Origin: Anaerolineae bacterium
GTDB taxonomy: Bacteria > Chloroflexota > Anaerolineae > Aggregatilineales > JAFGMM01
DNA length: 64,000 bases
Reading direction: 5' to 3'
Assembly (NCBI GenBank): GCA_027494055.1
Contig: JAOSJO010000024.1
Coordinates: forward strand, 583,777 to 647,776
The notes under the pieces were generated by a model that was not told the DNA's origin, made no database searches, and was given only the letters and a program-made list of their open reading frames with translations. Of the stretch, positions 48,670-58,497 are shown piece after piece. Positions within the stretch are counted from its first letter, which is position 1. Every line of letters starts with the position of its first letter. The position numbers were made by a program, and so were the translations under genes.

Positions 48670-51600
48670 ATGCAAGCGCGCGTGTTGATCGTCGATTCCG
48701 ACATCTCCTTTGTCGTCAAGATCAAGCAGGCCCTTCAAGAAACTGGCCGCTATGACGTCACCGTGTTCGCCACGGGCCAGGCCGCCCTGGAACACCTGGG
48801 CCGCCAGCGGCAGGATGTGGTGGTGGTGGACTTCGGCCTGCGCGACATGGACGGGCCGGGCCTGATCGAGAAGCTGCGCGCGGTGCAGCCCGACCTCGCA
48901 ATCGTCGCTGTGCCAAGCGTCGCTTACCGCGTGCCCGACTGGCTCAACGTCAACACCCGGATCGAGAAGCCCTATCGCGCGCGCGACCTCGACCCGGCGC
49001 TCCAGGATGCGCTCGCGCAGCGCGCCAAAGCGCCGCCTGCGCAGACCGCCGCGCTCCCCCACGATGAGAACCGCGACCTCGACGCCTACATGAAGACCAC
49101 GGGCACCATCAACGAGGCTGAAGCAACACGCCGGCCAGTGGCGCGCCCACACGAAGCAAAGCCAGCGCCCGGCGACGACATGTCGCTGGACGATCTCCTC
49201 GAAACCCTGTCCGCCGCCGAGGATAAGCCGGAACCCGAAGACGCGGCGCGGGATGCGGCGCTCGACCGGTATGTGACGCGGACGGAAGACCTCAGCGCGC
49301 AGGAGTTGGCCGCGCGACAGATGGACGCGGTGCGGCGCGAGGCGGAGAACCTGCCGCCGGGCCCCCTGGACGCGATGGAAGCGCCGGGCATTGAGATGTC
49401 GCTCGACGAAATTGACATGGAGACAGCGGCGGGGGACGACACAGAGGTCGGCGACACAGAGACCGGCGACGAGGACGAGAGCGGGGAATTCCAGCTTACC
49501 GACGACTGGCTGGCGACCCTGATTGAGGGCGGCGCGGCGACAGCATCGGACTGGCCGGACGAAGAGGACGATGCCATCACACCCGTGAAGCCCACGCCGA
49601 CGGTCGTCCTCAGCCCTGACGAGCTGCCTCCCGGCGCAGAGGAACCCGCGCCAACCAGCGCAATCGAACACCGCGACGAGCAAGACCTCGATATTTACCT
49701 GTCGATGACGGACAGTCTGGACAACGAGGCGGTCCCAGCGGGAGAACGCGAGCGCGAGGGCCGCGCCGAACCCGAATGGGAGGAAATCGCGGCGCTGCTC
49801 GATGACATGGAACCCGGCAGCGATGCGGATTACGCCCCGCCGGAAGAACCTGTCACCATCCCCACCGACGACTCCTTCGATGAGGTCATGGCGCTGATGG
49901 CCGGCGAGGCGCCGGCCGGCGAGGCGGAGGATGGCGCGGCAGCGACGGTCGAGGCGACGGACGCGCAGCCCAAAGAGAAGAGAGGCGATACCACGCCGCT
50001 CCCGCCGCTTGAGGAGGGCGAGCTAGCAGCAGGGGTACTCGGCGCGGGCCTCGGAGAGGGCGAAGAAGAGTCGGTCGAGTACCTTGCTTCGTTCTCTGCC
50101 ACCATTGCGGAGGTGGCCGCGCGCGCCCACGAGGAAGCCGGCGACGAGGAAACCTCCCCCGCCACGCCGCCGCAAGGCATCCCGGCGGAATGGGAGCTTG
50201 AATTCCTGGAAGGGCGCGAGGCGACCGCCGGCGCGGAGGCAGAGCACGAAGGGACAGAAGGGGAAGCCGCCGGCCACGAAGCAGAGGCCGACTGGATGGC
50301 GCTCTTCGACGAGGTCGCGCAGAGCGTCGCCGACGCCGAAACCGCCCAGATCACGGGCGCGAGCGAGACCTCACTCGACGACCTGCTCAACCAGATCGAG
50401 CAGCAGATCGCGCAGGCGACCCCGGAACCGCGCCCCAAACTCAAGAAACTCCCGGCGCGCCAGTCGCGCGACAAGCGGCCCCGGCGCAGGCGACCGCACC
50501 GGCGCGTCGCGCGCGGTGAAGATGAAGCGGCCCCCCCTCTGTTTGGCTGGCGCGAAACGCCAGCGCCGGCCGGGGAGCAAACCCAGGCGGAGCCGCAGCC
50601 CGCCGACACGGAGTGGCAGCCGGTCACACAGGATGAAATCCAGCCGGGCGAACTCCCGGACTGGCTCGCCGACGAGGTCCCCGAAGACCTGCGCCAGGGC
50701 GCGCGCGCCGGCGCAATCGACGCCGAAGAAGGGGCCACCGAACCGGACGCGCTGGCGGCAGCCGCGCACGACGCCGAAGCGCCAGAGCCGCCGGCCCCGG
50801 CACTGCCGCCCTACATCCTACCGGCGGAGCCGGTCGTCGTGGAACCCACGCTCCAGAGCGGCAAGGCGTACCGCTCGCCCGGCATCGCGGCAGAGGAACC
50901 CGAACCGCCGCCGCTCCCTCAGCGCGACCCCGACGAGTGGCGTCCGGCCTTCCCCGGTGAAGCGCCCGCGTCCGCCGCCGACGAGGAAGCCACGCCCGAC
51001 GCGCTCTTTGTCTATCCGGGGCTGCACGGCTTCGACGAGACGGCGGAACCGGAATGGCGCGCCGTCACGCCGCCTGCCGCCTCCGCCAAGTCCGAGTCTG
51101 GGGCCGAGCCTGAGCCAGCCCGCGCCGCCGCGCCGCCGCCGGACACCGAGCCGCGCCGGCACTACGCGGAGAACGCGCAGATTGCGCTGAGCCTGACGCA
51201 GCTTGCGGTCGAATCGCTGGCCGAGGTGCTGCTGCTCACGCGCGGGCGGCGGCTCATGGGGTATACCGGCGCGGTCGGCGAGCGCGACGCGCTCGACCTT
51301 GCCGACGCCGTATACGGTCACTGGGACCCTCAAGGCGGGCGGCGGCAGACGCAGGTGCAATTCGTCCGCCTGGAATCCGCCGCGAAGGACTACATCCTGT
51401 ACTCGATTGCCACCACCGACGACATGGTGCTCTCGATGGCTTTCCCGGCGGCCACGCCGCTGGGCCAGATCCGCCGTCACGCCAGGGAGATGGCGCGCGC
51501 CCTCGAAGCCGAGGGCACCGAGCCAGAGCCAGAGGACGAGATGGCGCAGGAGGCAGCGCCGCCGGTTGCCGCGCCGGCCGGCGAGGACGCTGCTGGGGCC

Positions 51601-52113
51601 TATGACATTGAAGCACAGGCAGCGACCGCAGACGACGCGGACGCCGCACCGGGCACCCCCTCCCCCGCCGAAGCGACGCCCGACACGCCTCCGCCAGCCC
51701 CACAGGACGACGAAGAGCCGCAGCCAACCACGTCCTACACGTGCGTGTGGACACTCCGCAACCCCAAGATACAGCTTGACGAAGAGCAGGAGCGTCGGTT
51801 GGATGCATGGCTACACGAAATCGCCGCCGTGCATCGCTGGCGCGTCCAGCAGGTGACGGTCCGGCCTGATTACCTTGACGTTCAGGTCGAGGTGCCCGCC
51901 ATCGACAGCCCCTCCAGGGTCGTCGAGGCGCTCATGGACGCCACGTCCAACCGCATGTTGGAGACCTACGCCGACAGGCTGGCCGTCCGCCCTGGGCAGG
52001 GCCTCTGGGCCGACGGCTACTACGTGGTCACACCAAGCCGGCCCCTGAGCGAGCGCGAGATCGCGCGCTTCATCAGCTACCAGCGCAGGGAACAGAGCGC
52101 GACCGGCTCATGA
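48670..52113 (+). CDS. Receiver, long acidic linker, Roadblock/LC7-like and inactive IS200-type transposase (Y1) domain protein
   Basis: Residues 1-115 are a receiver with Asp9/Asp11, phospho-Asp54 (VVVVDFGLRDMDG) and Lys in RIEKPY. About 700 residues of acidic, Pro/Ala-rich linker follow. A Roadblock/LC7-like domain covers about 833-955 (LTQLAVESLAEVLLLTRGRRLMGYTG, YILYSIATTDDMVLSMAF). Residues about 1020-1140 align with TnpA of IS200/IS605: YTCVWTLRNPKI, VTVRPDYLDVQVEVP, DSPSRVVEALMDATS, LWADGYYVVT, IARFISYQ. The HUH motif (PDHVH) reads PDYLD and the nucleophile Tyr position is Phe, so it cannot cut DNA. It overlaps the next gene by 4 bases. Total 1,147 residues, cytoplasmic. Confidence 0.85.
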   Translation: MQARVLIVDSDISFVVKIKQALQETGRYDVTVFATGQAALEHLGRQRQDVVVVDFGLRDMDGPGLIEKLRAVQPDLAIVAVPSVAYRVPDWLNVNTRIEKPYRARDLDPALQDALAQRAKAPPAQTAALPHDENRDLDAYMKTTGTINEAEATRRPVARPHEAKPAPGDDMSLDDLLETLSAAEDKPEPEDAARDAALDRYVTRTEDLSAQELAARQMDAVRREAENLPPGPLDAMEAPGIEMSLDEIDMETAAGDDTEVGDTETGDEDESGEFQLTDDWLATLIEGGAATASDWPDEEDDAITPVKPTPTVVLSPDELPPGAEEPAPTSAIEHRDEQDLDIYLSMTDSLDNEAVPAGEREREGRAEPEWEEIAALLDDMEPGSDADYAPPEEPVTIPTDDSFDEVMALMAGEAPAGEAEDGAAATVEATDAQPKEKRGDTTPLPPLEEGELAAGVLGAGLGEGEEESVEYLASFSATIAEVAARAHEEAGDEETSPATPPQGIPAEWELEFLEGREATAGAEAEHEGTEGEAAGHEAEADWMALFDEVAQSVADAETAQITGASETSLDDLLNQIEQQIAQATPEPRPKLKKLPARQSRDKRPRRRRPHRRVARGEDEAAPPLFGWRETPAPAGEQTQAEPQPADTEWQPVTQDEIQPGELPDWLADEVPEDLRQGARAGAIDAEEGATEPDALAAAAHDAEAPEPPAPALPPYILPAEPVVVEPTLQSGKAYRSPGIAAEEPEPPPLPQRDPDEWRPAFPGEAPASAADEEATPDALFVYPGLHGFDETAEPEWRAVTPPAASAKSESGAEPEPARAAAPPPDTEPRRHYAENAQIALSLTQLAVESLAEVLLLTRGRRLMGYTGAVGERDALDLADAVYGHWDPQGGRRQTQVQFVRLESAAKDYILYSIATTDDMVLSMAFPAATPLGQIRRHAREMARALEAEGTEPEPEDEMAQEAAPPVAAPAGEDAAGAYDIEAQAATADDADAAPGTPSPAEATPDTPPPAPQDDEEPQPTTSYTCVWTLRNPKIQLDEEQERRLDAWLHEIAAVHRWRVQQVTVRPDYLDVQVEVPAIDSPSRVVEALMDATSNRMLETYADRLAVRPGQGLWADGYYVVTPSRPLSEREIARFISYQRREQSATGS

Positions 52114-53104
52114 GCGCGCATATCTTGATCATCGACCCCGATGCCTCGTTTGCCGGCATGATGAGCCAGGGCCTCCGCGCGCTGGCCGGGTACGAGGTCA
52201 CGCTGGCGCACAGTGGGCGCGACGCCCTGGCGAAGCTGCCCGCCGCCGGCCCGGTAGACCTGGCGATTCTCGACCTGGGGACGGACGACATCGCGCCCGC
52301 GGCCCTGATCGACGCGCTGCGCGCGCACCGCCCTGGCCTGCCCGTGCTGGTGATCCCCATCGCCGGCGACGCGGCGCCCACCGACCTGCCGGTTCAGGGC
52401 GCGTTCGCCAAGCCGCCCTTCCTGCCTGACCTCCCGGCGCTAATCGACCGGGCGCTTGGGCGAGAAACCGCCGTGCCGGAACCAGCCACGCCGGCAGCGG
52501 CGACGGTCGAGGAGATACTTGCCGCGCCCGGCGTCGCGCCAGTGGAAGAGCGCGCGACCGCCCCTGGCGGGCACCAGAGGGATCGTCGGACGGCAAGGCG
52601 GGCGGCGAGCCGCCGACGATCATCGACGAGATTCTCGCCATCCGCGACGTGCAGTGGTACGCCTACGACCGGCACAAGCGCCGGTTCCTGTGCTATCCCG
52701 ATCTGCGCCTGCCGCCGGAGGCGCGCGACCAACTGGAACAACAGCTCACGCGCCTCAGCGAGGCGCTTGGTTTCGTGCCGGTGATGCTCACGCGCGCGAA
52801 CCAGCTCATGGCCCGCATTGGCGGCATGAACGAGCGCGAGGCCAAGCACCTGGCGCGTTCGATCAACCGGTCGTGGTCGGGAAGCGACGGGCGCAGCAGC
52901 GACCAGGAAATCATCCGGTTCGACGAGTTCCTGCACCCAGACGCCTTCGACCCGTTTACCGTCTACTCGGCGGTCGTGCTGTGGCCCTTCTACCTGTCGG
53001 CGGCGTGGCGTGGTCGCCTTCCGCTGAGCCAGGTGCGGCGGGCGGTTCGGGAGACCGCCCGCGAGGTCGCGCGTCTGCTCCAGGAAGCGGAAACCGCATC
53101 CTGA
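52110..53104 (+). CDS. Receiver plus Roadblock-like C-terminal domain protein (one frameshift)
   Basis: The start overlaps the preceding stop (ATGA). Residues 1-120 are a receiver with Asp9/Asp11, phospho-Asp55 in LAILDLGTDD and Lys in FAKPPF. A Pro/Ala linker is broken by a shift near 52560-52570; it continues with APEGSSDGKAGGEPPTIIDEI. The C-terminal 150 residues (VQWYAYDRHKRRFLCYPDLRL, FTVYSAVVLWPFYLSAAWRG, VRRAVRETAREVARLL) match the layout of the Roadblock-like region of its neighbour. About 331 residues. The two proteins probably act together as phosphorylation-controlled adaptors. Confidence 0.7.
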
Positions 53105-53164
53105 ACGCCCGTCACTTCTTCCGCGAGAGCGCCCCCGTTGTCAGTTGTGCAGAGAAGATTTGAA

Positions 53165-53210
53165 TCACGAAGCCACGAAAGATGCGCCCAACCCTCTCGT
53201 GACTTCGTGA
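53165..53210. terminator. Hairpin between convergent genes
   Basis: TCACGAAGCCACGA (53165-53178) pairs with TCGTGACTTCGTGA (53197-53210), allowing one C-A mismatch, around an 18-base loop. It lies between the REC-Roadblock operon and the convergent SH3b-TolB gene and may end both transcripts. The 136-base spacer holds no gene. Confidence 0.55.
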
Positions 53211-53240
53211 GATTCTGCTTTCGCGTGACGAATCCCGATG

Positions 53241-55579
53241 CTATGGCAGTTCGGGGAACGCCGTGCCCGGCGGCGCCCATGTCGGGCTGCGGTCGCTGGC
53301 CCCATCGAACGTGAGGCGGCGGACCTGCGCGCCTGTGCTGTCCATCACGTAAAGCTCCCGGTCGCCGTCGCGGTCGGAGTAGAAGGCAATCCACAGGCCG
53401 TCCGGCGACCAGACGGGCCACCAGTCGTTCGCGTCATTGTCGGTGAGCTGCCGCATGTCGCCGCCGTCCACCGCCATGACGTACACCTCAAGGTCGCCGT
53501 CCTCCCCGGAGACGAACGCGATGGAACGGCCATCGGGCGACCAATCAGGCGTGCCGTCAGAAGCGGTGTTCTCGGTCAACTGGACCACGTTGCTGCCGTC
53601 GGCGGCGTCCATCACAAAGATCTCGAAGTCCCCGTCGCGGTCAGACTCAAATGCGATGCGCGTCCCGTCGGGCGACCACGCCGGCGCGCCATCCCAGGCC
53701 GTGTTGTCGGTGAGCTTGCGGACCTCGCCGCTGTCCACGTCCATGACGAAAATCTCCCGGTCGCCGTCGCGGTCGGAATAGAAGGCAATCTCCGCGCCGT
53801 CAGGTGACCAGACCGGGAACCAGTCGCCGGCGTCGTTGTCGGTGAGCTGTGTCACCTCGCCCGTGGTCAGGTCGAGCACAAAGAGTTCAAAGTCGTCGTC
53901 GCGCAGCGAATCGAAGGCGATGCGCGTCCCGTCAGGGGACCAGTTCGGCGTCCCATCGGCAACGTCGTTATCGGTGAGTTGTGCGATGGCCTCGGTAGCG
54001 AGATCGAGCACGAAAATCTCGTAATCGCCGTCGCGGTCCGACGCGAACGCCAGCAGCCCGGTGAGCGCCACCTCCGGCGTGGGCGACTCGGTCGGCGGCG
54101 ACGTCTCGGTCGGGACTGGCGTCTCGGTTGGCGTTTCGGTCGGCGGGACCAGGGTGTCCGTCGGCGTCAGGGTTGCCGTAGGCGTCATGCTCGGCGTCGC
54201 GGACGGTGTCTCCGTTGGCGTCTCCGTTGGCGTCTCGGTAAACGTCGCCGTCGCAGTTGCGGTCGGTGCGGGCGTATCGTATCGGAGGGCATCTCGGTCG
54301 GTGTTGCCGTCGCTGACGGCGCTGCCGTCTCGGTCAGCGTCGCCGTTGGCGCTTCTGTGGGCGCGCTGGCGATCACTTCGTCAGGCTGTGTGGCGTTCAG
54401 CGGATCCGGCTCGACCGGCGCCATCGTCTCGACCAGGGGCGCGTTGGAGGCGTCGCCACGGATCGCGATTCGCGAGGCCGGCACCCAGCCCTCCCCGGCG
54501 GTGCTCGCCACGTAGAACCAGGTCCAGTACTCGTCGCGGCCCAGGATTGGCATCTCCTCCCCGCTGCTGACCTGGCCGACGATGGCGTAGTTCAGGCCGG
54601 GGCCGCTCTGCAGCGCGAGCGTCGCGGGCAGCGCAATCGCAACCGCCGCAACCGTGACCTCGGCCTCCGCCCCCGGCTCGGCCTCTCCCGCCGGCGGCGG
54701 GGCTGCCTCCTGGCCGGCGCGCTCGACCTCGAACGCGACATCCGGCTCCGCGCCCGGCTCGGCGAACGGCACGAAGCGCGCGTCGCCCCGGATCACGGTC
54801 CAGCGCGCGCTGACCCAGCCCACGCCATAGGGGCTGTTCACCTGCCACCATGACCAGTCCTTGTTGCGCCCGACGATCTCCATCTCCGTCACCCACCCCT
54901 CGACCACACCGAGGCGCTCATAGCCCACGCCGGGGCCTTCGCGCACGTTGAGGAACGAGGCGGTCACGAGCACGCGGGGCAGTTCGAAGCGGGCGTCAGG
55001 GTCCGGCTCGGCGAGCGGCACGAAACGCGCGTCGCCCCGGATCACGGTCCAGCGCGCGCTGACCCAGCCCACGCCATAGGGGCTGTTCACCTGCCACCAT
55101 GACCAGTCCTTGTTGCGCCCGATGATCTCCATCTCCGTCACCCACCCCTCGACCGCGCCCATGCGCTGGTAGCGGGCGCTGGGGCCTTCGCGCACGTTGA
55201 GGTAGGACGCCGTCACCAAAGCGCGGGGCAACAGGAGCACGGCGTTCGGGTCCGGCTCCGCGAGCGGGGTGTTGCTTGCATCGCCGCGAATGATGGTCCA
55301 CTGGGCGCTGACCCAGCCCACGCCGTAAGGGCTTTCGACCTGCCACCACGACCAGTCTTCGTTGCGGCCAATGATGGGCATCTCGGTCACCCAGCCATCG
55401 ACCACACCGAGAATCTGGTAGCGCACGCTGGGGCCTTCGCGCACGTTGAGGTGCGACGCGGTGACGATCACGCGCGGGCTGGTATCCAGGCGCGAGAGCA
55501 CGGCCTGAACCGGGAAGAAGCTCGCGAGCAACAGGGTCAGGAGCAGTAACGCCGAGCGTGTGAGGCGGAGTCGCGGCAT
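53241..55579 (-). CDS. Exported protein with four SH3b domains and a TolB-type beta-propeller (one frameshift)
   Basis: The ATG at 55579 begins a signal peptide (ALLLLTLLLASFFPVQA). Three near-identical SH3b domains follow (ASHLNVREGPSVRYQ, WSWWQVESPYGVGWVSA and two copies), plus a fourth, divergent one (QSGPGLNYAIVGQV). A Thr/Pro/Glu linker contains the frameshift near 54275-54285. The C-terminal half is a six-bladed propeller of PD40/TolB repeats (FASDRDGDYEIFVLD, NWSPDGTRIAF). About 779 residues. The DRDGD loops suggest Ca2+ binding. It probably works at the cell surface. Copies 2 and 3 of SH3b are nearly identical in DNA with a 249-base period (54781 and 55030). Confidence 0.82.
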
Positions 55580-55656
55580 GATTCCAAGTCCCTTCCAGAC
55601 AGTCCCGGCAAGCCATGTCCCCGCAGTTGGGGCATGGCACACCATTGCTTGCGTTT

Positions 55657-55685
55657 ATTGTAAGAAAGCGTATATGGCGAAACAA
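55657..55685 (-). promoter_or_regulatory. Promoter for the SH3b-TolB gene
   Basis: On the minus strand TTGTTT (55685-55680), a 17-base spacer and TACAAT (55662-55657) lie about 78 bases before the ATG at 55579. The rest of the spacer up to the miaB stop at 55835 is GC-rich with alternating GC stretches and no gene. Confidence 0.6.
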
Positions 55686-55834
55686 TTGTGGGCAGCGTGG
55701 AAAGGGGTTAGAGATCGGTTATCACGCCGGGGAACGCGCCGATTTTGTGCAGGTATTGATTGTACAAAGTTTGAAAATGATTTGGCCGGCGCGCTGGCGC
55801 GGCAGGGCGCGCGCGCGCAGCGAACCGCCGGGCG

Positions 55835-57171
55835 TTAACCCCGCCCGTTCGCGCGCGCTTCGCCAATCATCGACCAGGGACCGGTCCAGGTGATGCGCAC
55901 GTCTGCCAGCCGGCCGCGCCAATCGGTCACACCGTCAGCATCGAAGAACACGAGCTTGTTCTGCCGGGTGCGCCCCCGCCAGCGGCCTTTCTGCTCGTCC
56001 TCGACAAGGACCTCGACCGTCTGCCCCAGGAAGCGGTGGTTGATGTCAGCGACGATGGACGCCTGAAGGTCGTCAAGCGCCTTGCGGCGGCGCTCCTTCT
56101 CCGTCTCAGGCACGTCGTCGTCCATCTTGCGCTCGGAGACCGTCTGCGGGCGCGGGCTGTAGCGCGCGATGTGCGCCTTGTCGAGCTTCATTTCGGCCAG
56201 GATGTCATACGTGCGCTGGAACTGCGCGGCGGTCTCGCCGGGAACCCGACGATGATGTCGGTGTGAATCGCCACGCCGGGGATGCGCGCACGGATGCGCG
56301 CGATGAGCCGGCGGTAATCGTCGGCGGTGTAGCCGCGCCGCATGTTGGCGAGGACCGCGTCGTCGCCCGCCTGGATCGGCACCTCGATGTGCTCGCAGAC
56401 CTTCGGCAGTTCGGCCACCGCGTCGAGCAGTTCGTCGGTCATGTAGTTCGGGTGCGACGTGAGGAAGCGGATGCGCTCGATCCCCTCAGTTTCGTGGACT
56501 ACACGAAGCAACTGCGCGAGGGTTGGCCCGCTGTCGATGTCCTTGCCGTAGCGGTCCACAATCTGGCCCAAGAGCGTCACCTCTTTGACGCCCTGCGCGG
56601 CCAGCGACCGCACCTCGGCCACGATCTCGCCGACGCTGCGGCTATGCTCCGGGCCGCGCCGGAACGGGATGATACAGAACGTGCAAGCATGGGAACACCC
56701 GTAGACCACCGGCACGTGCGCGCTCACGAGCCGGCCGCGCTCCTGCCTCGGCAGCACCAGGTCGCCGTCCTGGAGCGCATCGCGGCGCGCGCGCTCGGCG
56801 GCTTCGAGGCTGCGCGCGTCGCCGTTGTGGTCCAGGAACTGGACGAGCGGCTGCGTCTCCGACGGCGGCACGAACACATCCACCCAGGGCAGGCGCTCGC
56901 GCAGCCGCGCCGGGTCTTTGACGCCCACCATGCACCCCATCAGCGCGACGACCTTGTCCGGATATTGCTCCTTGACGTTGCGTAGTTGGCTCAGCCGGCC
57001 CCACGCCTTGTCTTCAGCGCTCTGGCGGACGACGCACGTGTTGACAACGTAGATGTCCGCGTCTTCGTGGTCAGGCGCGGCCTGGTGGCCCAGCTTCTCC
57101 AGGGCGGAGGCGAGCCGCTGCGAGTCGGCGGTGTTCATCTGGCAGCCCATCGTCCAGATGTGGTATTGCAT
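55835..57171 (-). CDS. miaB: tRNA-2-methylthio-N6-dimethylallyladenosine synthase MiaB (one frameshift)
   Basis: The radical-SAM methylthiotransferase begins MQYHIWTMGCQMN. The three auxiliary-cluster cysteines are Cys10, Cys46 (VVNTCVV) and Cys80 (LMGCMV). The radical-SAM triad is Cys159, Cys163 and Cys166 in YGCSHACTFC. A missing base near 56238-56239 breaks GFPGETAAQFQRTYDIL; repaired it has about 445 residues and a C-terminal TRAM domain (LGQTVEVLVEDEQKGRWRGRTRQNK). It adds a methylthio group to i6A37 of tRNAs reading UNN codons. The usual LLGQNVNSYG appears here as LLGQIVDRYG. Confidence 0.92.
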
Positions 57172-57357
57172 GGCGTGGCCTCAATCCGATCCAAAATCGC
57201 TAACGTTCGCTGGCAAAATTATGACGGATTTGGGCGGGTTTAGCAACGTGCGGCAGATGCACGCTGGGGCGCGTGCGCAGGACGGCGCCGGCAAGGGCAC
57301 GCGCACAAAAAAGCGGCGGGCCTTTGTGGCCCACCGCCCGCGTTGCGGCCTGTGTGG

Positions 57358-57986
57358 TTACACCTCCGGCGGCGTGTCTTCCTCGTCGCCGCTGATCGGG
57401 ACCTGCGTCTTCTTCTCCGGCGCGGGAGATTCCTCAGCAGCCTTGATACCGAAAAGGGCGCGCAGGCGCTCGCCGTACATGTCGCCAATGGTCTGCCAGT
57501 CAGCGTCAGGGCCGGCGTGCACCCAACCGCCGATCTCGCCGCGCACGTTCGTTTCGATGCGCTGCCCGATAGTCTCCCAGGAGGCCGGCTCTTCCTCACC
57601 AACCGCTTCGCCGACCGACTCGCGGATCCCCTCCTCCATCTTCTCGCCGACGGTCTCCCAGTCATCTTCGGGCTTCGCGCCGGCCCACCCGCCGAAGGTC
57701 TGGCGCAGGCTGCGGTCGATCTTCGTGCCGATGTCGTCCCAGGTGACTTCGCTCTGCGGCTCGCCCGGCTCCACGCCGACGAGCGCGGCAACGCGGCCCC
57801 GGAAGTTGGCCTCCATCAGGCGGCCAATGGTGTCCCAATCGTCATCGGGCGATGCGCCGACCCACCCCCTATCGTGCGGCGGATATCGGCCGCCACGTCG
57901 TTGACGACATCCTCTACTGCGCGCCCGCCCTCCGGGGGTTTGGGCGCTTCGTCTTCAGGTCGTTTGGTCTCAGGCTGCTCAGACAT
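57358..57986 (-). CDS. W-x-x-I-G repeat protein of unknown function (one frameshift)
   Basis: The ATG at 57986 has a near-perfect ribosome-binding site (AAGGAGG). An acidic, Pro-rich start (MSEQPETKRPEDEAPK) leads to four or five degenerate repeats of about 35-40 residues built on DDDWDTIGRLMEANFRG, TWDDIGTKIDRSLRQ, DDWETVGEKMEEGIRE, SWETIGQRIETNVRG and ADWQTIGDMYGERLR. A missing base in CCCCC at 57865-57869 splits repeat 1. About 209 residues, highly acidic, no signal peptide. Amphipathic helices that start with W-xx-I/V-G suggest a helical solenoid or membrane-surface binding. Family not recognised. Confidence 0.65.
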
Positions 57987-58277
57987 GGTTCCTCCTTCGC
58001 TGACATGCCTCACTACCGGCAACGTCGGGTTGCTTTCCTCTTTATTATACGCGCCAGCGCGCAGAAACAGTGCGCGGGATGCGTGGGATCCGCGCGCAAC
58101 CCCGGTATTATTTTATTTTCGACTGAAGGGGGAATTTATTATATCGTTGATTACCGACTTCATGGGTACCGGGAGACTGAATGGACAAGATAACCGATCC
58201 TGCCGCCAGTTCGCCGGCGCGGTGGGCATCCACTTTAACACAATGTTAAGAGTTCGAGTCAAATTGCCCCAAACCTC
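57987..58277. other. AT-rich divergent intergenic region upstream of the ilv operon
   Basis: No gene is supported. A minus-strand TATAAT (58049-58044) is a good -10 for the W-I-G repeat gene. An AT-rich block lies at 58107-58150. TTAACA-CAA-TGTTAA (58235-58249 region) is a small inverted repeat about 30 bases upstream of the ilv -35 and could be an operator. Confidence 0.45.
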
Positions 58278-58306
58278 TTGACACCGCGCGTGTTTTCGGC
58301 TATGGT
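58278..58306 (+). promoter_or_regulatory. Promoter of the branched-chain amino-acid operon
   Basis: A perfect -35 TTGACA (58278-58283), a 17-base spacer and TATGGT (58301-58306) give a strong sigma70-type promoter. Transcription should start near 58313, about 24 bases before the first leader peptide and 400 bases before ilvD. Confidence 0.82.
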
Positions 58307-58336
58307 TGACCCAAGATCAGCAAGAAGGATGCTGTG

Positions 58337-58399
58337 GTGAGTAAGAGCCTTATCTCCCTTTCCATTACGCTTGTACTCCTCGTCGGCGACGGGGAATAG
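58337..58399 (+). CDS. ilv leader peptide 1
   Basis: A 20-codon frame starts at GTG 58337 with AAGGA at 58325-58329, 7 bases upstream. Nine of its residues are branched-chain (5 Leu, 2 Ile, 2 internal Val), with the run ITLVLLV at codons 10-16, and it ends in TAG at 58397-58399. Three bases beyond the stop, GGTTGGG (58402-58408) is complementary to CCCAACC (58446-58452) in the following terminator. This is the classical layout for ribosome-mediated attenuation by Leu/Ile/Val supply. Confidence 0.8.
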   Translation: MSKSLISLSITLVLLVGDGE

Positions 58400-58439
58400 C
58401 GGGTTGGGAAGGCAGCAGGCACAGGCCGAGGTATGAAGC

Positions 58440-58463
58440 AAAGCCCCCAACCGGGGCTTTTTT
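58440..58463 (+). terminator. Attenuator terminator 1
   Basis: AAAGCCCC (58440-58447) pairs with GGGGCTTT (58453-58460) around CAACC, and is followed by a T-run to 58463. The left arm and loop (CCCAACC) can instead pair with GGTTGGG at 58402-58408 to give an antiterminator. Confidence 0.88.
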
Positions 58464-58497
58464 CGTAACGGGAAGAACGCGAGGGATTGTCACAAGG

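Noticed and set aside
51730..52113. A resident IS200/IS605 insertion at the end of the 48670 gene
   Set aside because: The domain is in frame, lacks all catalytic residues, and has no own start, no flanking terminal hairpins and no TnpB gene.
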